In this document: positions 6,810 to 12,510 of the stretch, piece by piece
Layout: each line of letters begins with the position of its first letter
Position numbering within the stretch: position 1 is the first letter of the stretch
DNA from: Euryarchaeota archaeon UBA182
GTDB lineage: Archaea > Thermoplasmatota > Poseidoniia > Poseidoniales > Thalassarchaeaceae
NCBI GenBank assembly: GCA_002495675.1
Contig: DAGH01000020.1
Span: 39,904-52,413, forward strand
Length of the DNA: 12,510 bases
Reading direction: 5' to 3'
The notes under the pieces: model-generated
What the model was told of the DNA's origin: nothing
The model's input: the letters and a program-made list of their open reading frames with translations, nothing else
Databases searched by the model: none
Translations under genes and position numbers: made by a program

Positions 6810-7202
6810 TCAGAATGTGACAGAGAACTCACTCTCACAAGCTGGACAGGATATGGTCCTAGATCCTGGCCTTGGCTTCAACCTCAGCATCCGGTCACAA
6901 GAAGGGCATCCAATCTCAACCTTGACCACCTTCGGCGTTATACGGAAAGGCGCTCTGCAAGAACCACAAATTAACTCGATTGGCCTCTCCTCTGAGCCTG
7001 CGATCACAAGTGTATTGCAAGAGGGGCAGGGGAGCTTCTCTTCTCTCAAGTCTGTGATGGTCCTTTCGTGAGTGACTCTGCATATTGCCCCACATAACAA
7101 GCAGGTTATTTCGCCCAATCCCAATGGAAGCATGCCATCACAATGAGCGCACCTTGCGATTGGTGGCGCAACCTTAGACTCAATCTCAGCCAACCCTTCC
7201 AC
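6810..7202 (-). CDS. Triple zinc-ribbon protein
   Basis: The product has 130 residues and three consecutive CxxC...CxxC zinc-ribbon modules: Cys18/21 with Cys34/37, Cys59/62 with Cys79/82, and Cys99/102 with Cys119/122. Spacings between the pairs are 12, 16 and 16 residues. Each ribbon is built of short beta strands (for example IGCPSCDRMLRLKP). Repeated zinc ribbons usually bind Zn structurally and mediate protein or nucleic-acid contacts; nothing here identifies a specific family. There is no signal peptide or membrane segment. The start is GTG at 7202, because an in-frame stop lies just upstream and the nearby ATG at 7224 is in another frame; ggtgg six bases before the GTG may serve as a weak ribosome-binding site. 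It begins 22 bases after the metal-ATPase stop, so co-transcription is likely. Confidence 0.82.
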   Translation of the reverse strand: MEGLAEIESKVAPPIARCAHCDGMLPLGLGEITCLLCGAICRVTHERTITDLREEKLPCPSCNTLVIAGSEERPIELICGSCRAPFRITPKVVKVEIGCPSCDRMLRLKPRPGSRTISCPACESEFSVTF

Positions 7203-7224
7203 GTGAATCCACCAAGGTCCTCAT

Positions 7225-9807
7225 TCATGAAGTGGTCGCAGGTTTGTCATTGTTTGAGAGCATTATCCTGAATGATTCTACGATGTCAGACTGAAGGTGA
7301 GCATAAACGATCTTCACCACTTCGAGGGGAGATTCACCCGAGTCCTTCACGAGCATCCCATTCAGAATCACGAAGAAGACTGAGGCCTCGTGTAGGGCAA
7401 TTCCGATTGCGATGCTCGTGTTTACCTCGAAAATCGTAGTTAACACTAGAATTGCCGTGACACTCATTGAGATAGCGATGTTCACCGAGACTCGGAACCT
7501 AGTCCTCTTTGAGATTTCAATGAGTTTACCAATTGTATTGGGGTCTTGGCCTGGGATCAGCACATCCGCAGCCTCTAGATTAATCTGTTCACCAGAACCC
7601 ATGGCAATTCCAACTGTTGCTGCCGCCAAGGCACCGGAGTCGTTGAATCCATCTCCTGCCATGATGGTAGCTCTGGCCGCAGTTAGATCCCCTACTATCT
7701 GCGCTTTGCCTTCCGGGGTGACGTCGCCCCTACATTTGGAAGGCGGGACTCCAATGGAGTCTGCGAATTTTTCAACAGCAGATTGTTGGTCTCCTGAAAG
7801 TATTTGAATTTCCATTTTATTTTCTCTCAGAGATCGGATAAGACCCAAGGCCCCCTGTCTGGTATCATCATTTCTGAAAGTAAAGAGTGCGACTACCCGG
7901 CCGTCGATGCCGAGAAAGGAGGATCCCATTCCATTTGTGGCGTGTTCTTCTGAGAGTGCTTTGAGTCTCTTGTTCTGTCTGAACCCCTTCGATATGACCC
8001 AAGAATGAGATCCCAACACGACGCTCTTCCCTTGGGTTGTGCCACTCACCCCAGCTTCACCATCTGTGATCGATCTGACATGGGCGCTCTCCACGGATAC
8101 TCTTACAGCTTCTGAGATTATGGTTTCTGCATATGGGTGATTGCTTTTTTTCTCTAAGCCAGAAGCAATAGACAGAGCATAATCATGTTCTATGCCCCGG
8201 ATAGTATCTATGGAGTGTATGGTTGGCCTCCCAGAGGTGAGCGTTCCTGTTTTGTCCAATAGCACCAAGTCGGCACTAGCGATGTTCTCGATTATGTCCC
8301 CTCCTCTGGCTACGACCCCTGCTGCTGATGACGCTGATAGCGCAGTCGCATGCGGAACAGGGGCTGCTAACAACAAAGCGCAGGGACAGGAGACAACCCA
8401 TAGGATCAATGTTGCAACCATGTTTCCAGAGTAAAGCCCATAGGCAATTGAAGAGATTAACACGAAGGGGACCCAAATAGCAGTGAACTGTTCTATGATT
8501 GACTGAGTCTTAGATGGTGTCTCCTTGTATCTTCTGACTAGCTCGATTAGTGAATACAGTCTGGTATTCTTCCCGATGTCATCTGCACTGATTATCACAG
8601 GTCCTCGAACCAGAGTCAAACCTGCCTCGACTTGGTCTCCAAGTTTCACTGGAATAGGTATTGGTTCTCCAGTTAGTGGAGCCCTGTTAATTAGGCCGTG
8701 TCCTTCGATAACTATTCCGTCCACTGGAACCACCTCCCCTGATCGGATCTCAACGTGATCCCCCTGGATGACCCCGTCAATGGGTGTCATACCATCTCCA
8801 AAGTCAATCTTCTCGATGGCATTTCCTTTGTGATCTTTGACGACTCTCGCTGAGGTTGGCAACCTATCAAGGCCTCCCTGCATCGCATTTCTTGCTTCTG
8901 TGAGGGTTCTCTCCTCGATGTAGGATGCCAGAGCGACTAGACCCGTGACGATTACAGACTCAAACCATTCTCCTAACAAAAATGCCCCAAGGACTGCGAG
9001 GGAAGTTAACAATTGAAATCCAAAAACCAAATTGAAAAAACTGGAAATTGCTGATTTGAACATCTGTTGGCCTGTGAACAAGACCACAATTGTGGTGAAG
9101 ATAGCAGGAATTATGTTATTCACTTCAGCTGCATCCATTACCAGCAGAATTGCCAGTGCAGGTATCGTCAATACCGCAGAGATTAGTTGCTTCTGATCTT
9201 CGCGGAGTCTGATTTTTTGAGATGGCCTAGTTTTTACGTGACCACCAAGTAGAGAGTTGAGCCTAGATCCTGAATAGTTCCTGACCCTGGTATCCTTGAT
9301 GGGGGATCTTTGTAATTCAAGCACAGCATTCTCTGTCCGGACACCAAGTACCCCAGGCAGCTCAAGTATTCGGCTCTCTAGCTTATGTCTGTCTATACCC
9401 AGTTCAGCCGCTGCTATGGTGGGGACGACGCCTATGGCTTCCTCCCACTCAATATCAGGGGGGTGGCCCAGACCTGACAGGACTGAGTTCACTCTGGAGG
9501 TCCTTCCTAGTGAAACATCTAATTTGACTCTGACCCTTCCTTCAGTGGCCGACACAATAGCCTCTTTTACTCCTGGTACCCGACGGATCACAGTCGTAGC
9601 TTTCATAGCGCAGTCAGGGCAGTCTAATCCTCGCAAACCCCACTCAAATTCGATTACGCCATGGGGTGTAAGTTCAGCTTCCTCATTAGCATCCCCTGAG
9701 TTTGATGGGAACTTGATGACCTCGTCGTTTATGATCGGCAAATCAGCTGGCATGAATGGGAACTTGGGGGGGCCGGCCCAACCCCCTACTTCGCCTTCAG
9801 TGCCCAT
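7225..9807 (-). CDS. Heavy-metal-transporting P1B-type ATPase
   Basis: From the ATG at 9807 this is an 860-residue P-type ATPase that pumps metal ions across the cytoplasmic membrane. In order: a heavy-metal-associated domain with GLDCPDCA (Cys63, Cys66); a second HMA-like segment at about 138-175 with no CxxC; membrane helices from about 208; actuator-domain TGE at 379-381; membrane metal site SCPCALLLAAP with Cys474 and Cys476; phosphorylation site DKTGT (Asp518); the HP motif (557-558); LSGD; GDGFND at 718-723; and a last membrane pair ending in HEAS (His806, Glu807). CPC fits copper or zinc/cadmium pumps, while HE in the last helix recalls the P1B-4 group (HEGGT), so the substrate is uncertain. 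The frame extends upstream to 10008, but that would overlap the divergent phosphatase gene; 9861 is the other candidate start. It likely leads an operon with the zinc-ribbon gene. Confidence 0.92.
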   Translation of the reverse strand: MGTEGEVGGWAGPPKFPFMPADLPIINDEVIKFPSNSGDANEEAELTPHGVIEFEWGLRGLDCPDCAMKATTVIRRVPGVKEAIVSATEGRVRVKLDVSLGRTSRVNSVLSGLGHPPDIEWEEAIGVVPTIAAAELGIDRHKLESRILELPGVLGVRTENAVLELQRSPIKDTRVRNYSGSRLNSLLGGHVKTRPSQKIRLREDQKQLISAVLTIPALAILLVMDAAEVNNIIPAIFTTIVVLFTGQQMFKSAISSFFNLVFGFQLLTSLAVLGAFLLGEWFESVIVTGLVALASYIEERTLTEARNAMQGGLDRLPTSARVVKDHKGNAIEKIDFGDGMTPIDGVIQGDHVEIRSGEVVPVDGIVIEGHGLINRAPLTGEPIPIPVKLGDQVEAGLTLVRGPVIISADDIGKNTRLYSLIELVRRYKETPSKTQSIIEQFTAIWVPFVLISSIAYGLYSGNMVATLILWVVSCPCALLLAAPVPHATALSASSAAGVVARGGDIIENIASADLVLLDKTGTLTSGRPTIHSIDTIRGIEHDYALSIASGLEKKSNHPYAETIISEAVRVSVESAHVRSITDGEAGVSGTTQGKSVVLGSHSWVISKGFRQNKRLKALSEEHATNGMGSSFLGIDGRVVALFTFRNDDTRQGALGLIRSLRENKMEIQILSGDQQSAVEKFADSIGVPPSKCRGDVTPEGKAQIVGDLTAARATIMAGDGFNDSGALAAATVGIAMGSGEQINLEAADVLIPGQDPNTIGKLIEISKRTRFRVSVNIAISMSVTAILVLTTIFEVNTSIAIGIALHEASVFFVILNGMLVKDSGESPLEVVKIVYAHLQSDIVESFRIMLSNNDKPATTS

Positions 9808-9859
9808 GGTAGCCCAAGTCCGCCCGTAGAACTTCAAACTGCGGATTGCAGGGAGGGTC
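9808..9859. promoter_or_regulatory. Short divergent promoter region between the metal ATPase and HAD phosphatase genes
   Basis: The 52-base gap between two divergent starts must hold at least part of both promoters. On the minus strand the AT-rich agtttgaagttcta (complement of about 9827-9840) lies about 25 bases before the ATPase ATG at 9807. On the plus strand ggagg at 9852-9856 precedes the phosphatase ATG (9860) by only three bases, which is close for a Shine-Dalgarno site. No clear metal-regulator palindrome was found. Confidence 0.3.
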
Positions 9860-10597
9860 ATGACAGAACAAAATAGCAGTGATCTAATGATCCCAAGTAT
9901 CGAAGATATAGACATGATAGTGTTCGATGTCGATGGTACCCTGATGGACAGGGATGGGATTCCGACGGGGATGGTCGGGTTGATGAAGGAAACGGAGAGT
10001 CGTGGCATTACTATCTCGTTGGCGTCGGGAAGGACATTGCCAAATCTAACTCCAATACATCAGGCACTAGGTCTTAGTGGGTTTATTATCGCTGAAAATG
10101 GTGGGGTCTTATGGGATGGGCCAAAGGGCCAAAAAATCGAAATTAGAGCCAATGGGGATCGCTGTAGAGAGTCCATCGAATGGATCGCAACTCAGATTCC
10201 AGAGATTGATCCATCGGGGATAGAGTCCAACAGGTGGAGGGAAACGGAATGGTGTATATCAGGGCCTCATGATGTTAATGCGATCCAGGAATTGCTGGAA
10301 TCCTCGAAATGGTCCGACCTTAGAGTGGTTGGGACAGGTTTTGCAATCCACGTTACTGAGAGGGGAATAAACAAAAAAACGGCGCTTGAGATCATGCTCC
10401 CACGGAGGAATGTCGATCCGAACAGGGTTCTTTCGTGTGGGGATGGCCTAAATGATGTTCCTATGTTTGAATTGACAGGGCACTCAATCGCAGTTGATGA
10501 CAAGTACGAGAGGGTTCGCTCAACGGCCATGTCCCTCACGACCAAAATGGGACCGAGAGGAGTGATTGAGATACTGACTAGGTTGAATGAACAGTAG
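9860..10597 (+). CDS. HAD-superfamily phosphatase, probably phosphoglycolate phosphatase (archaeal type, IIB cap)
   Basis: A 245-residue HAD hydrolase of the Cof/IIB-cap type. Motif I is FDVDGTLMD with nucleophile Asp23 and acid/base Asp25; motif II is SGRT at 56-59; the motif III Lys is in GINKKTAL (Lys172/173); motif IV is GDGLND at 194-199 (Asp195, Asp199). The cap domain lies at about 85-165 between motifs II and III. The best match by overall layout is the archaeal phosphoglycolate phosphatase group (Thermoplasma-type, about 220-230 residues); sucrose-phosphate or other sugar-phosphate phosphatases share the same plan, so the substrate is not certain. The enzyme would be cytoplasmic and Mg-dependent. 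The gene is divergent from the metal ATPase and its stop lies 8 bases from the truD stop on the other strand. Confidence 0.87.
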   Translation: MTEQNSSDLMIPSIEDIDMIVFDVDGTLMDRDGIPTGMVGLMKETESRGITISLASGRTLPNLTPIHQALGLSGFIIAENGGVLWDGPKGQKIEIRANGDRCRESIEWIATQIPEIDPSGIESNRWRETEWCISGPHDVNAIQELLESSKWSDLRVVGTGFAIHVTERGINKKTALEIMLPRRNVDPNRVLSCGDGLNDVPMFELTGHSIAVDDKYERVRSTAMSLTTKMGPRGVIEILTRLNEQ

Positions 10598-10605
10598 TCA
10601 CTCTC

Positions 10606-11850
10606 TCATTGAAACAGCCTTTTGACAACGCTAGTTGCGTAAGAACCTGATGGCAGATCGAATGACAAAGTACATCTCCATCTTTTATGCTTGTTAGAGC
10701 CGTTTAGTTCATCGAGGATGGGTTCTGAGGCTTCAAGATCTGTTGGGAAGACCACAGTATTTCTTTCATGGTTTGACATCTTTATGCCAAGGGATCTTAC
10801 TAACTGGTATCCTTCTCGACTTATACACGCGATTCTCTCTTGCATTGATGGGTGCATATGTCCTATCCTTGTCTCATCCAACGTTGGCATTTCCATGACT
10901 GGGGGGATGGTATTCAATGTCTGAGCGATGCTTTCTATGAGGGACCTCTTTGCTTTTCCTCTCTTACCAACAGGGGCCCTAGGGTACAAAAGTGGGCCTC
11001 CAACACCAATCTCGATGGATCTGAGAAGATGGTCAGGGTATGAATTGAGTATGATGTCACGCAGAACGCCATTCCAAATTTCCGACTGCCAAGCAGAAAT
11101 CCAGAGTCCTCTGAGGCTTCTCGGGACAGCGGAGTATGCTGCCATCATTGCTTTATGAGGGGTGTTTGACTTGTCTTTCCATGCCCTCAACACTTCTTTG
11201 AATGGCTTGTATTGAATTGATTCCAATTCCAACTCACCTAGGTTCGGCCAAAGAGCTCTCAACCTTTTCTTATCTCTTCTCCTACTGGATCTATCCGAGG
11301 GCTGTGGACTGGTGAGGTGTAGTCTCATAGCCCCTTCAAGATCTCCAGAAACCAGCATTTGGCCAGGTAGTAATCCCTCGGATGCTGATCCAAATCTCTG
11401 GGAGTCGAACCAGTTGGGTATTCCCACTGATTTCACCTGCGCGATTCTGCTGGGTAATAGTTGAACATCGCGATGTAGGATGTCTCTTACCGTGATTGTA
11501 AATCGGTTTCCTCTGTGATCTCCAGATTTCAATGGGCGGTCTGCACCTCCGAAAGGTGTCATTGTCCATCCACTTCCATGGACCTTATTTTTTGGTGCGT
11601 AATTCCTAGAAATCGTGACAAATTGAGATGTTACGGACCTCTTATCTTTCAAGCCAGAAATGCCCCACGAGGATACGGGTATACCAATTCTTTTCGATAT
11701 TGCAGAAATTAGCGCCTGTGTTTCCCATCCAGTTTTTGTTAATTCAAACACTGCAAACGGGAGATTAATGTCATCCTTGATAATTAGTCCGGGGAGCGGT
11801 GGCTGTTCTTTAACCTGAAATTCTTCAGGCGTGGTGCGGATCTTTACCAT
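10606..11850 (-). CDS. truD: tRNA pseudouridine synthase TruD
   Basis: A 414-residue TruD-family pseudouridine synthase, which isomerises a uridine in tRNA (U13 in the family's characterised members). The catalytic motif SGLKDKRSVTSQ contains the nucleophile Asp69. The conserved NxFxxQRFG block is seen as NWFDSQRFGS at 146-155, and the C-terminal FDLPSGSYATSVVKRL closes the catalytic core. The N-terminus (MVKIRTTPEEFQVKE) matches the usual TruD opening, where the family has a DF-V-E pattern. Length fits archaeal members, which carry the TRUD insertion domain in the middle (about 165-330). It starts 15 bases after the stop of the Asp-rich surface-protein gene on the same strand and may be read through from it. 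It converges on the HAD phosphatase gene. The assignment is secure. Confidence 0.95.
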   Translation of the reverse strand: MVKIRTTPEEFQVKEQPPLPGLIIKDDINLPFAVFELTKTGWETQALISAISKRIGIPVSSWGISGLKDKRSVTSQFVTISRNYAPKNKVHGSGWTMTPFGGADRPLKSGDHRGNRFTITVRDILHRDVQLLPSRIAQVKSVGIPNWFDSQRFGSASEGLLPGQMLVSGDLEGAMRLHLTSPQPSDRSSRRRDKKRLRALWPNLGELELESIQYKPFKEVLRAWKDKSNTPHKAMMAAYSAVPRSLRGLWISAWQSEIWNGVLRDIILNSYPDHLLRSIEIGVGGPLLYPRAPVGKRGKAKRSLIESIAQTLNTIPPVMEMPTLDETRIGHMHPSMQERIACISREGYQLVRSLGIKMSNHERNTVVFPTDLEASEPILDELNGSNKHKRWRCTLSFDLPSGSYATSVVKRLFQ

Positions 11851-11865
11851 TATCGGGCTCCATAA

Positions 11866-12510
11866 TTAACGCTCTAGTGCCTCAAGCATGCCTTGAATAT
11901 CTTGGTTCTGAGGCTTATTTCTGTCTTTTCGGGAGCTCATCATCGAAGAGGCCAGCAATCCGGTGATTAGGATTGACCCCATGGAGACAGTGATCATCAA
12001 AACACCCTCATCAAATGTCCTAGTGGAGTCGAAGGGATACGCGTCGCTTGAATCCAACACTCCATCATTGTCATCATCTGAATCCTCGTTGTCACCGAGG
12101 CCATCCATGTCAAAGTCAGATGTCTCTGAAGGGTCGAGCGGGAATGCGTCCGCCGAGTCAATTACACCATCGCCATCATCATCGTCGTCAATTACATCGC
12201 AGATCTGGTCTGAATCCGTATCCAAAGGCATGCTAGAGGCATCTGTGGAGGACGTCCCGCAAGTGATCTCCTCTTGGTCAAGCCAACCATCCCCGTCGTC
12301 GTCTGCATCCAGATCGTCGCTTTCTCCATCGGAATCTGTGTCTCGTTGTTGAGCAGCGCACCCTGAGGAGTCAACGGATCCCATCAGAGAAGTCGTTGTT
12401 GGACATGCATCATTTGAGTCGATGACCCCGTCATCGTCGTCATCCGTGTCAGCGTTGTCCCCAATTCCATCGAGGTCAAAGTCCGTTGATTCATTAGAAT
12501 TCAACGGGAA
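11866..12510 (-). CDS. Asp-rich calcium-binding repeat surface protein with C-terminal membrane anchor (partial, runs off right edge)
   Basis: The frame is open to the right edge, so only the last 214 codons are present and the true start is outside the window. The visible part is made of thrombospondin type 3-like Asp-rich repeats (DTDDDDDGVIDSNDACP, DDDDDGDGVIDSADAFP, DSDDDNDGVLDSSDAYP), whose DxDxDG loops bind calcium in known family members. Four cysteines (numbered from the codon at 12504: 35, 49, 82, 102) could form disulfides, fitting an extracellular location. A hydrophobic helix (VLMITVSMGSILITGLLASS, about residues 168-187) then anchors the protein, followed by a basic cytoplasmic tail (SSRKDRNKPQNQ) and an Ala/Leu/Glu end. 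This architecture is common in marine group archaea and some bacteria. The visible part is too low in complexity to give a specific role; adhesion or a cell-surface stalk is inferred. Confidence 0.85.
   Translation of the reverse strand, partial: FPLNSNESTDFDLDGIGDNADTDDDDDGVIDSNDACPTTTSLMGSVDSSGCAAQQRDTDSDGESDDLDADDDGDGWLDQEEITCGTSSTDASSMPLDTDSDQICDVIDDDDDGDGVIDSADAFPLDPSETSDFDMDGLGDNEDSDDDNDGVLDSSDAYPFDSTRTFDEGVLMITVSMGSILITGLLASSMMSSRKDRNKPQNQDIQGMLEALER
12028..12510 (-). repeat. TSP3-like Asp-rich repeat array
   Basis: Two long units are nearly alike: FPLNSNESTDFDLDGIGDN leading to DDDDDGVIDSNDACP at the window edge, and FPLDPSETSDFDMDGLGDN leading to DDDNDGVLDSSDAYP near the membrane anchor. 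Between them is a divergent unit with WLDQEEITCGT and DTDSDQICDVIDDDDDGDG. At the DNA level the repeats show as gtcatcatc-rich plus-strand sequence. The array continues beyond the window. Confidence 0.8.

Noticed and set aside
9857..9863. Palindrome TCATGA between the divergent genes as an operator
   Set aside because: It is six bases long and formed by the start codon itself; this is too short to be informative.
9808..10008. Open frame extending the metal ATPase N-terminus to 10008 (67 more residues)
   Set aside because: It would overlap about 150 bases of the clearly coding, divergent HAD phosphatase including its motif I. The added residues look like antisense of that gene and no P1B family feature lies there.
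11963..12352. Plus-strand Ser-rich and His-rich open frames opposite the Asp-rich repeats
   Set aside because: Asp codons (GAT/GAC) read in reverse give Ser/His-rich repeats. The minus strand encodes recognisable calcium-binding repeats and a membrane anchor.
1..12510. tRNA or rRNA genes, CRISPR arrays, insertion sequences, prophage or attachment sites
   Set aside because: No cloverleaf-like segments in the short gaps, no regularly spaced repeats apart from the coding Asp-rich array, and no transposase or integrase reading frame were seen by eye; a covariance-model scan was not possible.

Overview
The window looks like chromosomal DNA from an uncultivated archaeon, most likely a marine Thermoplasmatota-type euryarchaeon (Marine Group II/III-like). 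Four things support this. It has an archaeal-type initiation factor aIF5B directly behind nucleoside-diphosphate kinase (ndk-infB, a common archaeal pairing). It has a TruD tRNA pseudouridine synthase. It has an archaeal-style phosphoglycolate-phosphatase-like HAD protein. It has an Asp-rich thrombospondin type 3-like surface protein with a C-terminal membrane anchor, a protein style abundant in those marine archaea. Base composition is intermediate, genes are tightly packed, and recognisable Shine-Dalgarno sites are rare. The lineage is inferred; no rRNA gene is present.

Layout. Positions 1-91 (minus) hold the first 30 codons of a secreted protein. From 199 to 5697 six genes run on the plus strand: nitroreductase, DsrE-like protein, Ndk, aIF5B, MoxR-type AAA+ ATPase and ParA-type ATPase. 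A minus-strand cluster (9807 down to 5709) converges on parA. It encodes a heavy-metal P1B-type ATPase, a triple zinc-ribbon protein and a long coiled-coil protein. Divergent from the metal ATPase is a HAD phosphatase (9860-10597, plus), which is convergent with truD (11850-10606, minus). Upstream of truD on the same strand is the C-terminal part of the Asp-rich, membrane-anchored repeat protein, which runs off the right edge.

How the genes fit together. Ndk, aIF5B and TruD are core information-processing and nucleotide functions. The metal ATPase and zinc-ribbon protein are 22 bases apart and look co-transcribed, with the coiled-coil gene 57 bases further on, so a metal link is possible but unproven. 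MoxR and ParA are two P-loop ATPases 36 bases apart, without the usual partners visible (no VWA or DUF58 gene, no ParB). The coiled-coil protein ends 11 bases from the end of parA. The parts that depart most from the ordinary are the mixed metal-site signature of the P-type ATPase, the ParA with a basic insertion beside a coiled-coil gene, and the zinc-ribbon/coiled-coil pair. No mobile element, CRISPR array, rRNA or tRNA gene was seen. No stretch longer than about 110 bases lacks a gene.
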